From positions 467,001 through 531,000 of the forward strand of contig JAWZYV010014440.1 of NCBI GenBank assembly GCA_038373885.1: a DNA stretch of 64,000 nucleotides. The letters are read 5' to 3'. The DNA is from Cheiracanthium punctorium (lineage: Eukaryota > Arthropoda > Arachnida > Araneae > Cheiracanthiidae). Of the stretch, positions 34,356 to 45,861 are shown one piece after another. Position 1 is the stretch's first letter; every line of letters starts with the position of its first letter. Below the pieces are notes generated by a model. It saw nothing but the letters and a program-made list of their open reading frames with translations. It ran no database searches and was not told the DNA's origin. The position numbers were made by a program, and so were the translations under genes.

Positions 34356-36292
34356 TATGAATATAACATTTATATAATCTTTGTAAAGTACACGAATAAT
34401 AAATATAATTGAATTATAATATGACATTTATTTTAAGTTGAAGTTTAATCATTTCAGTGATATGTGTCATAAACGTCAAAGAAGTTTTACTTCAATCGCG
34501 CGTAAAGATTACACGCACACTTTTTTTTAAAGCTTTTCACTTCTAACTTTGCATCTTTAGGGGGGGCTTGAGCCTCCATAGCCCCCTCCGTGGGTGCGCC
34601 TATGCTCGTGTGTATATAAATTTTGTGTCATTGGATACATACTCACATCATTTACAGTACGAAGTGCCAGACAGTAGGAGGAGCAGAATTATCCGGTAGG
34701 ATTAGCGATGGTCGCTTAACATGCAATCGGTTGGGATTGATTTGATTGTCCGAAGATTATTTAAAAATCTTTATTTTTCTTATTTTACAGTTAAGCTGAA
34801 AACAACTGTTTATTTCAAGATGTTGATGATTACAGTGCCGGTCTTAGTGCTAGTGGTGGCCTGTGCAACAATCTATCTCGGCGCCCCGTTGTCATGCCAG
34901 CGACGATAGGATCCATAGGATCGGGCGCTAACGGTGATCGCAGCGTACGTACGTTATGGCAAACGTGAATAAAATTTACCGCTTGTGTTTGAAAATATTC
35001 GAAGCGAGAACTCTCAACTCATGCCAGCTGTATGGAAGCTAAGAATGCTAAGCAGTAGACTACGCAGGACTCGAGAACTTGTTAAGTTTCATTTACGAAA
35101 AGTTGAATAATCTGTATGATGAAGTGAATTTGTAATCTGATTTAAAAAATTTTCATGACTGATTCAGGTATTGTTAGCTAAGATACTCATTAGCGTGCAA
35201 AATTTCAAATCAGCTGGAGATAGATAAGTTAGCGGAAAATCGATAACAATAGTTGATCGAGTGATACTTGTCACAGGGCTCGAAATAAGTTGCAGTAACC
35301 TGTAAATTGCCATGAAATTAGCCAAATATCTGAGACGATTATCAGACATCTCTGCAAGTTTAGTTGGGAGTGTTTAAAACTTTATTAATTGCTTGTTTCC
35401 TTCTGTCTCAAATGTATTTTAAGGTTATATGTGAAATTGCCAAATACTTACAAGAAAAGTGAAGCATACATATATTTTTGTTGTTGTTCTTGCTGATCCA
35501 TTTATAGATCTAAAAAAAAAAAAAAAAAAAAAAAAAAATCAAGCTAACTGCGATTTACTGTTATTTCGAAATTTTAAAAGTTTCGCATTGAGCTGAATAA
35601 TTCTTGCTGCCTATTTATAAAAGCTGTCAGCACTTTTTGCTGTCAGCTTCAAAATCTTATTTCGAGTCCCGCGTGTGATATAATTAAATGTACGAATTAA
35701 AACATCATAACATTAAATTAAAACGTTTTATGGCTAATTTGTGCATTCTTAGCTAAGATACACATTTACAAGAAAAATTTCAGTCCATTTGCAGATTGAG
35801 AAGATAGCAAAAAAAAAAAAAAAACCCGGATTGCAAGACTTCAACCAGGTTCACAGTTTTCTTTAAAAAAAAAGCGCGTATAAAAACATATCATTTCATC
35901 AAAGTATGCTATATATAATAGTAAAAAGAGTACACTGAAATGCGAACCATCGTATTATTTTTAGCTGGTTGTTACAGCACATTTTCCCCCACTAGAAAAT
36001 AATTGAAGTATATTCTTGGTATCTTATAATAAGGAAGTTTTTCGCCTCTATACTACACCACAGGTAGGTTTACGTTCTCAAAATATAAAGAGTTGTAAAA
36101 TGTCACGGTCTTGTTTGGATTCTTGTTTTACAACCAGGAAGTAGTGCTTTTCGTTTTATTTACTGCGTCAGACAGAAGATGGATGATTTATAACAGTTTT
36201 CTCTTTATAAATTTTCGTAAACCTTAATGCAGTGAGCTGTTTAAGAATTTCATAGAGAAAAACTTAATTTGATGTTCAGACTGTATGAGTGC
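34356..36292. other. Spacer with TE-like fragments
   Basis: It contains a possible right-end fragment of a CAGTGGCG-family MITE (GGGGGGGCTTGAGCC...GTGGGTGCGCCTATG, 34559-34604), a CAGTGCCGGTCTTAG sequence at 34833 that looks like one end of a hAT element with no partner found, an A27 run at 35512-35538, and a ~65-base motif (TTAGCTAAGATAC...AAATTTCA...GATAG) present twice, near 35170 and 35748. No gene seen. Confidence 0.4.
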
Positions 36293-36294
36293 TA

Positions 36295-36498
36295 CACTGA
36301 AAAAAAATGCTGTGTTGATTCAATTATTTTTGGTTTGCTCTATTTCAAAGAAATACTTTCGTTGAATCAACAAACTTTTTGTTAATTTAACCAAATATTT
36401 TGTTAATTTAGCAAAAATTTTGTTAAAAACTAACAAAACTTCGGTTTTAATTGCGCCGAACAAATTTTGTTGAATTCGACAAAACATTTTTTTACGTG
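36295..36498. mobile_element. AT-rich MITE with CACTGAAAAAAA ends and TA flanks
   Basis: The left end CACTGAAAAAAAATG and the right end (reverse complement CACGTAAAAAAATG) are inverted repeats, each flanked by TA (36293-36294 and 36499-36500). The 204-base interior is built of TTGTTAATTT / GTTGAATT-type motifs. A partial relative with TTTCGTTGAATTCTACAAAA lies at 36783-36860. TA flanks suit Tc1/mariner; no coding capacity. Confidence 0.6.
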
Positions 36499-36500
36499 TA

Positions 36501-38023
36501 AAAATATACTTATCCGTACGATCGTTTTGGGTGGTACATGAGGACCATCCTTCTTCAGTTACAACACACACTCCATCATAAATAATCTCAGTTAATAATT
36601 ATAGAATTTAGTTCAGTCAGTAAAACAAAAGGCATTTATATATAAAAAAGACACGTCAGTACGAAAGTTTCAGGTGGTAAAAGGGTCCAACATCTTTCCG
36701 TTGCAAAACAAAATACGTTCATGTAGTCACTTCCATTGAACTACCGCTGGATCCATTAATACAGGCTGACTTATCGTCAACCAAATTTCGTTGAATTCTA
36801 CAAAACATTTTATTTCCTGTTCAACAAAATATTTCCAAACAGTTCCAATTCAACATATCATTTTATGACCGTTCTCTCCCCTATGGGGAGCGAACGGTCC
36901 TTGGAATGGTCCTTGGTACATTACTAACACTGGTCCAAGGTAGAACATGCAGCCGTTTCTGTGATTTTACCAAGCCTAAGAAATAAAAGTTTTATTTCTT
37001 AAAAATTAAGTGTTTTATCCTATAGAGAATGAGATTGTGGTACTTACCTGTTTTAGTTCTGTTTCAAAATCTACAGCACTGTAGTTTTTTCTTTGAATCA
37101 TATATGCGTTTGAAAATTAATTTGCATGTAGGAAAACAGACATTTCGCATTAGTACATGGCTGAAAAATCTGAAATCACCACAAACACTTTAAACGGTAC
37201 CTGATGTTACTAGTGTTAAATGCATATACTTAATATCGTATTTCTGAATGGCAGAACTCGCAAACTGGTCCAAGATACATGTGGTCTAAGGTACAATACT
37301 CTTCTCTTTATGCAGTGGATATTATTAGTTTGAGAGACTGCACATGCACAAGGAAAGGTATATGAAAGAGCATTTATTTTGCAACAAGAATTTCGAAAAG
37401 AGCATCATAAAACATCGTGCTTATGTTACACCTTTCGTTTAGTTATCACAAGCATGTATGCATGCGATATTTTGTTTAGTGCTTTTGCTGGAAGTTGACT
37501 TTTATCAGAGAAAGAAAAAAAAAGTTTGAGATGAAGGCAAATAATATCTGCTGCTTCAATGACCGATGGGGAGATTTTTACTCTCTGAATAGTTAACGAT
37601 ACAGGTGGAATAAAACGAAGTTAGTGAGACAAGTGCCCTCATATTCAAGGAAAGAAATGATGATTATCTATTAATGTGATACAATCAACCTTACAGATAA
37701 TGAGGAAACAGTTTTAATGCTTAGTTTGACAAGCATTAATATGCAATAAAATGCTTTTTTGGGAAAAATCAAATGCATTATAAGGGTAAGATCCCTTTTG
37801 CAAATTCTGCAATACATCAGTTTACTTATACGTAATAAACATTAATTTATTTTTTCAGAGTAATTATATAAAACATGAAAAAGGTTTTATAAGAATGTAA
37901 CTTTTAGAAATTTTTCTACCATATTAATTAATATTTTTAAATGGTTATTGAGATGAATAGTTGGGCAGGGGCTTTTATAAACTCAAAATTAAAAAAAACT
38001 TGATGTTTTTTTAATTTTTATAT

Positions 38024-38054
<31 letters not shown>

Positions 38055-39440
38055 TTTTTTGGTAAACAAAAAATGTAACTGAGTGAAAAAACAATACGTG
38101 TTTTGGAAAAATACTTTTGCTATCTAGAAGGGCAATCATAACGTGCTTATTAACTATGAAGAAATGCTTGAAAATTTCAGTTTAAAGAAAAATATTTAAA
38201 TTTTATCTACAGTATTTAGTGTATCACTTCACATATTCATAGAATATTTGCTTCACATATTCAACAAAACACATATTCATTAAAACGAATATTATATGAC
38301 ATGTTCATGAAAATTATAAATCACAGAAGATAGTAATAATCACTAAATAGCCCGAGGAGTACTAAGTACATATACAAAAGTGCATTTTTCTTGATAATAG
38401 CCCTTATTTATAATATAAAACATTTGTAGCATATGGCATTTTGCAAATTTCAAATTCATAACTATGCTAACGCTCGTCAAAAGGCTACCTTGCTTACGGA
38501 AGCACCTACCGTACGAGCTCTAACAATTTGCCCACGTTCGAAGTCTGTTAAGTTTGACATGATGCAATGACAACTTCATAGAACAGTGCCCGGACAACGA
38601 CTGAACTGCGCAGCGCATTTATGATGCTGTATAGGTGACGTCTGTTGGCGAAAATACCAGCGCCAACAATATATTTCACTAGAATCATTCTTTCTTTTCA
38701 AACATGCATTTCACAAGGTGTTTCTATATAACCAGTCCCTGTACGTACTGTGTCCAACCCCTGTACGTACTGTTGAAATTAGCGCTATATTTTAGATAAT
38801 AATTTTTTTAAATGTTACTACTGTATGATTCACTAATGGCCTTCCTATGCATGCTTTAACATCGTGTGCCAAGATTTTAAGATATGTAAGGTTGGAAAGT
38901 TTTGGGTGGAAATGTTTTTCAACCCGCCAAATTTCGCTTCAAAAGGAATTCCCCCCAAATGAAAACTTGACTGCCCCTCCCTCACGATCTAATATCGCTC
39001 ATTAATTGCTTAGGGGATTCAAAAATTAAGTTAACAAGAGTTCTGAGGTATGCACATATTTTCCGAGCGAATGAAATTCCACGTCTAAGTACACCATCTG
39101 AAAGTATTCGAGTATAAGCGACATTTTGTATTTTAAGCTTCGCGAATAATTACTTAGGTTCCGAAGAAAGGTCTCCTCGACAGAAATATAAAGAATTATA
39201 ATCTTACATAACCTTAAATATTTTTATTATACCTTTTTTAAATAAATAAGTTTTAATATACGAAATCAATATAGGTAGTTTGACTTTTACTTGAATACTT
39301 TTTTTGAGAGGGTGTACAACAGACGATCACAGCAATCAAATACCACTAGATGGAACTAGCAGTGGCTTAAAGCTCCGAATGTTGAGAAAAGGTGTAGGCC
39401 CTGATGAGTGCATGGTCAGATATTGAGGTGCAATACTGGA
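36501..39440. other. AT-rich spacer with small repeats, no gene seen
   Basis: Contents: a hairpin at 36869-36899 (ACCGTTCtCtCCC opposed by GGGaGcGAACGGT), repeats of TGGTCC-AAGGTA near 36904, 36934 and 37265-37290, a (TTTA)10 run at 38018-38058, a GC-richer patch at 38470-38720, and CCTGTACGTACTGT twice at 38738-38774. Confidence 0.4.
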
Positions 39441-39442
39441 AA

Positions 39443-39646
39443 GGACCGGGTCTGCTCTTGAGAGGTGACATCTTGTTGCATGACAATGCTCGCCCGTATA
39501 CGGTCTTAGTAACACGGAGTTGGCTATAGCGCTTCCGACGGAACGTACGGGAACATCATCTCTACAGCCCGAATTCAGAACCCAAAGATTTTCGTCTCTT
39601 CAGGCCGTTTAAGAAGTACTTGGCATATGGGTGGTTAAGCTTTTGA
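39443..39646 (+). pseudogene. Mariner transposase fragment, catalytic D2 to D3 region
   Basis: Read in the frame starting at 39443: GPGLLLRGDILLHDNARPYT, then an in-frame stop, then NVREHHLYSP and DFRLFRPFKKYLA. HDNARP is the second catalytic aspartate block of mariner transposases, and YSP...DF.LF.P.KK.L is the block around the third catalytic residue and its downstream partner. SPD is changed to SPN here, so the third acidic residue is lost, and a stop interrupts the frame. The upstream two thirds are not recognisable. This is a decayed copy; its C-terminal continuation is at 40038. Confidence 0.65.
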
Positions 39647-40037
39647 ATATCATGAGACATATTTTTTCATAGACGAATTCAGATGCACCATACAACTTAA
39701 CGTTCACGGGTAGAGCCGATAAATATGAGCACGAGAACACTTTACTTTAGGGGAAGAAAAGTAATAAGCTTTCAGCACGAGATTGAAGTTTTTGTTCCAA
39801 TGAACAGAATCCTTTGATTACTTTTTCAATATTTACTAGGCGATCAGATAATACGATTTGTGATGACAGCGTATTTTGGAATGTACAAATGCTTCCTTTT
39901 GATGTCGCATCACGAATTACAAGAAATAAAATATTTCCGGAAGTCTTCAGTTTGCCTCAAAACAATAAGCAGGCACAAGGATGAGATGCACCACTCGAAA
40001 TCATATCCAAGTTTGGCCCATGCGCCACGATCAAGCC

Positions 40038-40178
40038 GATGCCGCAGTTCAGGACGCTGTCGTGGCTCAGCGACCACTGCCCTGCGATTTCTTCAATGCT
40101 GGTTTCCATAGATTGGTATAAAAATGGAATAAAAGCTCTGATGTACATGAAGGCTACGTTGCAAACAATCTGCTCTAA
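40038..40178 (+). pseudogene. Mariner transposase C-terminal fragment
   Basis: The frame from 40038 reads DAAVQDAVVAQ, CDFFNAGFHRLV, stop, KWNKSSDVHEGYV. This is the tail pattern of mariner transposases (DxxVQxAV...FFxxGxxxLVxRWxKC...GxYV). It follows the fragment at 39443-39646 after ~390 unexplained bases where ~60 to 150 would be expected, so an insertion probably separates them. A stop replaces the residue after LV. The open frames at 39860-40111 and 40039-40233 in other phases are shadows. Confidence 0.55.
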
Positions 40179-40179
40179 A

Positions 40180-41118
40180 TGCCTTGCTATGTTTGCGTAC
40201 ATTTTGAATTTGGTGAATAAACATTTTGCTTAAAGGCCTTGTTATCTTACCTTTTTAACTAACTTTTGCACGATTCTTTACGGATCTTTAATACGTTTTT
40301 GCACTCAAAAAGAAATGATTAGAAAATAAACGGCACTCAAAAAGAAATGATTAGAAAATAAACGAACGAGCAACTTACACGTTGATGTTCAAGAATTCAG
40401 GAAAGTAATATTTGTTCGAAAATGAATTCTGTTATCGTCGTGAAGCTTAAAAATCTTCATACATCAATATGCACATCTAATATGATACGGTCAAAAATTA
40501 CACCTAACAATACAATTATGATTGAGCAGAGAATTTATCATTATATATAATTATAAGTTTCGCTGAAAAAATGATGGAATTTATTATTCCAGAAACTGTA
40601 AAACGCACCAAAATTTAGCTAAAAATACCGTAATTATATTTCTTTAACGAATCTATGTTATTCGGACTATTTATTCTTAAAAACTTCCATTTGATTAAAA
40701 TAGAACATTCAAAAACGCTTGTATTGTAAACAAATGCACTAAAAAAGTGTATAAAGCACAAAATGTACTTATAAAAAGTGTTGTGTAACTGCTTGGAGAG
40801 AAATAAGATTCTTTCACTGTATCATTAGCCATCAGATATCAGTTATGAAGCCCATATGTAAGCAGAAAAGTCAAAAGCTAAAAATTTTGAATAAAATACT
40901 AATAATAATCAAAATGCCGCAGACCTTTTTTATCGCATGGGGAAATTGGGACTTTGCCCAGGGTCCCCGGTTCGAAAGGGCCCCCCAGTTTCAAATGTTG
41001 TTCTGAAATATTCTTTTATATGTCAAAATTTTATGAAAAGAAAACAAATTTTATAGATGGGGACCCCTAAATTAATCAATGCCCAGGGCCCCTGTTGGTC
41101 ATATTCGGGCCCTGAAAT
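40180..41118. other. AT-rich spacer with a G/C-run patch
   Basis: A direct repeat, GGCACTCAAAAAGAAATGATT, starts at about 40300 and again at 40331. Between 40955 and 41115 there are CCCAGGGTCCCC, GGGCCCCCC, GCCCAGGGCCCC and GGGCCCTG blocks suggesting a hAT-like MITE, but no matching target duplication was found. Confidence 0.35.
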
Positions 41119-41500
41119 GCCGTCCAGGTGGTGTAGTGGCTGAAGAACCATTCTATCACGCCTTGTGTCCGGGTTCGATTCCCAGCTTGGGCGTTAAATT
41201 GTCCGTCCCTTCATAGAGGGTAACGGCTGTCCATTGGGTGTCCCCATAATAAAATGGCCATTAGTTCGGTGCCTAGGATTGTTGCCAGTGCCCACCAATT
41301 GGAAATGATAATTAAAATTATTAGTGTTTTTGTTTTCCTGCTTTCCTGTGGGTTGATAAATACCTCACTGCTGATGGAGGGAGGACCTTTTGCGCTACTT
41401 GAAATGTCCGTACGATTTTTATTAGCAGTATGAGCACAATAATATCTCCATTTATTATACCTCGGCTTACGTGAGCCCGGAGTTATGCTGTTTTCAAATC
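41119..41500 (+). mobile_element. tRNA-derived SINE
   Basis: The head carries both internal RNA polymerase III promoter boxes: box A TGGTGTAGTGGC at 41129-41140 and a consensus box B GGTTCGATTCC at 41172-41182, ~31 bases apart as in tRNA genes. The flanking GCCGTCCAGG and CTTGGGCG imitate acceptor-stem positions but do not pair properly, and the sequence continues into a ~300-base tRNA-unrelated body, so it is a SINE rather than a tRNA gene. The 3' limit is uncertain; the 98-codon reverse frame at 41211-41507 is a shadow. Confidence 0.65.
41129..41182 (+). promoter_or_regulatory. Pol III internal promoter (A and B boxes) of the SINE
   Basis: Box A TGGTGTAGTGGC and box B GGTTCGATTCC, in tRNA-like order and spacing. 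Confidence 0.65.
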
Positions 41501-41872
41501 TCGTCAATTCGTCTTTCGTTTACTTCCAAAGTAGCTTCGGTTTACGATTTTAATAATATTATTTCTTATGCATATATACGATCTAAGACTTTATTAAACA
41601 TTTAAAAAAATTGTTGTTTTTTCAATCTTCGGCCCCAATTAAATACTTTGTATGCACATATTTATATGTAAAACTTATGCGAATTCGACTCACGCAGTTA
41701 TCATACTGTTCCACCTATCACGTATTAGTACATTTAACATTCACTAGAACTTGATTGATTTAATAATGAGCATGAGTAATGGTCTTTCTGATATACATAC
41801 ATGTTCTTTTGAAATGTATGCTTAGTGAGTGTTTTTCAAAATATTTACCAAGAGAGTGACTTTACTGAATGG

Positions 41873-42034
41873 CAGGGACGTAGCGAGAAAACACTTTCTG
41901 GGGGATGCCCAAACTGTGAAACAGGTAGAAAATTGTCTCAAAATGTTTGATTTATTGGCATCCAATTAACGAAAATCCTAAATTTCGGGGGGTTCCTAGA
42001 CCACCCATGGCAACCTCTCCTGGCTATGTCTCTG
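41873..42034. mobile_element. hAT MITE, CAGTGGCG family (162 bp)
   Basis: The left end CAGGGACGTAGCGAG and right end CTGGCTATGTCTCTG are inverted repeats. The flanks are CTGAATGG (41865-41872) and CTAAATGG (42035-42042), an 8-base duplication with one change. Interior blocks GGGGGATGCCCAAAC and CCTAAATTTCGGGGGG are shared with the fragment at 22800-22985. Confidence 0.72.
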
Positions 42035-42042
42035 CTAAATGG

Positions 42043-44767
42043 ATTATAAATTTAAATCAAATGAGGATAATTTTATCTATCTGCCAATTTAGTTTAATCA
42101 TCTACATTTTAACGAGACGTCAAAGCCCGTTGTGGTGGCAATTACAACGGGCGCTAGAAAAAGCATTTGGCGAAAATATGTCTACACTCAATATAGTTCA
42201 TCTTCGTCCCCTAAAAATAAGTTCATATTCAATTTTTATTATGTATCCAAATCGAACTTACTGCTCTTCTGGAAACGCGCCGAAACTTTTCGCATTCGAA
42301 TGATTTCGTTTTGTCTAAAGAGACCCTCTTATATCAATGCTTCATGCAGACGATCAGTTTAATGAAAAAAAAATAATCTATGATATCTGAAAAAACTATT
42401 TTAAACAAACTGGAATCGGAACTTTCCTATCAAAGACTAATGACAGAGACTTCAATATGACGTCACGTCCATTGCAACGCTACTTTTGTAACGCAAATGA
42501 TTCACTTTTTTTACTCTCGGAAATAAAATGGAAATGAAAATAGCGAAAAACTGCTTAAAAATGAAGGAACGGGTGGATTTTCAGATTTTTAAAGAAGCGC
42601 AGATTGTTTTCTATATTTTTATAAATAATTATGAATAATTTCAAGCGAATCGTACAAACGGTGTACATGTTATTAGGCCTTTTTGTGCTTAACATTTTAA
42701 TCTTTTTGGAGTAATGGCGGTAAAAGTTTTATCCTCAAATGGGTACCCGGAATTGCTATAGGCAATCAGTGTGCCAGTGAGCCGGGTCAACATAAATATA
42801 TAGTTGAATTTCAGTTGCGTAAAGTATAAAACGTAATAATAAACACGCGTATACATACGTTAGAGTTAAAAAGGTTTTTTTTTTCATCCAGTGCATTGTG
42901 ATGTCTATACGTATAGATTGCAAAAATTATAACGAACTTCTTATTGCCAAATTTGAGGATAAAGCTTCATACTCCACACTGAAAGAATATAAAACTCTCT
43001 TTAGTGAGTGTGACACACAGCTTTAAAAGTTAAAAATCTTCGCCATCATTAATTTTAAAGAGCTTTCTTTGTCATCAGTTTACTGCTTTCATAAATATGC
43101 AAATTCGATGGCAAAATAAATGATTGCATTTTCTTTTCTCCAGATGCCACACCGGAGCCCCGATGACTCGACCCCCAAATTATTTGATCGATTTTTCTTA
43201 CGAAAAAGTTATTTATAAAATACTGACAGCAACCTTTATTTTTGAAGATACAATTTCAAGAATAATTCCTGCGCATCGTAAATTTTTATCACAATTCTTT
43301 TCGCTTTGTTGGAATAGATTTTACGGTGCTCAGATCGGTGGAAGAAATAATAGTGTTTTCTTTCTGATTTGAGGATTTATAACAAACTTTTTCTGACTGT
43401 ATTATTTTATGAGTTATTTGATTTTTCTTGATGTTTTTTTTTTTGATGGGGGGGGGGCATAACAGAACGAGAAATAAAGTGTAAACAAATAAAATGTATT
43501 GCAATAAAAGAAAGCGAGTTTATTGTCGGATGCATATTATCTAAGTTTTATTAAAAAACAAAATCCGTATATTTTATTAACTGTATTTGCTTTGAAAGCC
43601 CTTCCGGTGTAATAAATACATTTCTGCGGAATTTATGTTATATTGTTTCACATTGCTCATATAATTACGAATAGCATTTTATTATTTTACAACCAATGAT
43701 TGCTTTTTTACATTGCATTTAATTTGTACCTAAAAATTATAATTTTACATTACTTTTTACATTTTAATTGAAACATGTTTCGTTTTTTTTTAGTTTTAAC
43801 TGTAAAATGCATAAAATCGAGCTCAAACTAATAATGGGTTTATTATAAGATATTTGTTTTTACTTATCAGCGTTCAGAGAAGCAGAATATATTCATAATT
43901 ATTTTCATTGTATTTTAGTTCAATCTCAATGAAACAAACAGTGAAGCAGTCTCTCGGTTTTTCTGCATAAATCTAACCAATTTTTAGTACATTTTTACTT
44001 TAATGCTGATGCTTAGGAACTTTTTTTCCCCTTTAATAGATGCATATTATATATGCACATATATGCATAGAAATCTAGTAGAAATATCTAAGATCTCAGA
44101 CTAAAAAGGAAAAAAAAAACCGTTTTATTCGTTCGATTTTGGAAAATCCGTTAACTCGTTAGCAGCGAAATATACAAATATGTATACTTAGTGAGTGAAA
44201 ATATTAGTACGATAGAAAACTGATAAGACATCAAATATACATAAACTTGGTAAGCAAGTTCTTATCCGAAATTCCATGACTTTTAAAGAACTAATAATCG
44301 ATGTTTATTGATCAAAAGTTGCTGTTCAAGAGAATTTATTCTCTGAAAACAATTTTGTTTTTCGCTGATTTCTAAATGAGCGATTATTCAACTGAGTTTA
44401 CTGAACGTATGCATGATAAATCACGCATAGATTTAATATACTTTTGACTGTGTGCTATAGATTAATTTTCATGGATTTATTTTGCGCATCGCTTTCTAAC
44501 AAATTAAACTTTGATGCACATTAATTGAAATGCCAGTTTCTGTTCTATATCTGCGTATAAAACCATTTCCCCTATTGGCAGTGTAATTTCCTCTTTCACG
44601 CATAATATTTCACATCCGCGAATTCAATCCGTGTTGAGAAATTACGAAAATGATATTCTGATGCAACATTCGGATAACTTTAATGGAGATCGAGATAGAG
44701 GGATCGCATGCATGCATTTGAAAAAGTAAGACCAAGAACGTTCAAATGATTTTACAATATGAAGAGA
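42043..44767. other. AT-rich spacer, no gene seen
   Basis: A short inverted repeat surrounds 42124-42155 (AGCCCGTTGTGGTGGCAATT / AATTACAACGGGC). Frames at 41947-42303 and 43124-43372 carry no recognisable motif. Confidence 0.4.
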
Positions 44768-44970
44768 TTAACCCTTTGATGAGCGGTAGTTGTCCCATGA
44801 AACCATCTTATTACAATGCTTTCACTGCTAGTCGCAAAACAATACAGTTAAATGGTCTAAACGCAGAAAAGTGCAGCCGTCGCCATCGATCTATTTAACT
44901 ACCAACAGCATGGCGGTAGATCGAATACCCATCTGGCGACATAGATCTAAAGAAGTTTTCTGACAAGTTT
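44768..44970 (+). mobile_element. Fold-back piggyBac-like element, copy 4 (left arm only)
   Basis: It starts TTAA-CCCTTTGATGAGCGG at 44768. It shares with the copy at 19611 the blocks ATGAAACCAtCTTATT, CACTGcTAGTCGCA and CAGTTAAATGGTC, then AAAGTGCAGCCGTCGCCATC, TTTAACTACCAACAGCATGG and GGCGACATAGATCTA. It is cut at ~44970, where a fragment of the GGGCTCGGGC hAT family begins. Confidence 0.6.
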
Positions 44971-44975
44971 TAAAA

Positions 44976-45262
44976 TAAACAGCGGCACAGGCACCTAGAA
45001 GGTGGGTGAAACTCTTCGGGTATTTCAGAACGGTGGCTTAATGCTTAGTCAGTCATCAGATCGGACATCTATTTATATTAACGATATGCTATTTGATAAA
45101 CTTGAATATAAAGAATTAGAAAGTGCATTAAGAAATTGCTACTATATTTATCTTTAATTTGCTCAAACAGCAAAATTTATAATATTCTATTAATTAAGTA
45201 ATTGACTTTTATTTATCTATTGGCTGAAATTTCGGGCTCGGGCTCCAACTTAAATAATAAAT
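44976..45262. mobile_element. Fragment of the GGGCTCGGGC hAT MITE family
   Basis: AGCGGCACAGGCACCTAGAA and GAAATTTCGGGCTCGGGCTC match the interior of the complete MITE at 52409-52820 (AGCGGCACGGGGGACTAGAA and the same GAAATTTCGGGCTCGGGCTC). The termini are lost and about 100 extra bases separate the two blocks. Confidence 0.6.
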
Positions 45263-45816
45263 ATTTTAATTAAAAAAAATATTCAACCAGGTTTTTAAAA
45301 CAAAAATTTGAGACAAATTATTCAGAAATTAAAGTTAGGAAAATTGCCGCACTGCAAAACAATCAAGCATAATTAGTTCCACAATCTAGATTACAATGTT
45401 CTATTAAATTACAACAGCAAGAACAGTAAAAAAACATGCAGAATGTAACGATGCTTCAGTGCAATGATCCTGTGTGCAACAATATAACCGCACTAGCATT
45501 CACTAGCATTTAGATACTAATTACAAGAAGGAACACTCTATTAAAGTCGAAGTGAGTGCTCACACACTGTCCGTGATAGGAATGTATCGCCTTTTGTAGC
45601 TGATAGTTGGTCCAATGCACGTCGGTCGCCATGATCCTTCGCTTCAGAGACTCCCCCGACGACCAGGGCTATGCGAAATAGGACGTAGCCCCCCCCCCCT
45701 TCCCCGTGCATAGACAATAATGAAATCAGTTCGACCTTCTCGAGGCATGAGTCGTGTTCGGATATTCTCTCCGTGTTTGGTTCTGATCACTTCCCGGAAA
45801 GAGAGAAAGAAAGAGC

Positions 45817-45861
<45 letters not shown>

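Noticed and set aside
34803..34909. Short secreted-peptide gene starting at the ATG at 34821
   Set aside because: The hydrophobic stretch is the translation of a CAGTGCCGGTCTTAG hAT-like terminus at 34833; no downstream exon is supported.
40955..41118. A complete hAT MITE with CAGGGTCCCC and GGGCCCTG ends
   Set aside because: Ends are suggestive, but no matching target duplication could be found and the boundaries are ambiguous.
41119..41193. A functional tRNA gene
   Set aside because: A and B boxes are good, but acceptor and anticodon stems do not pair convincingly and the sequence continues into a SINE body.
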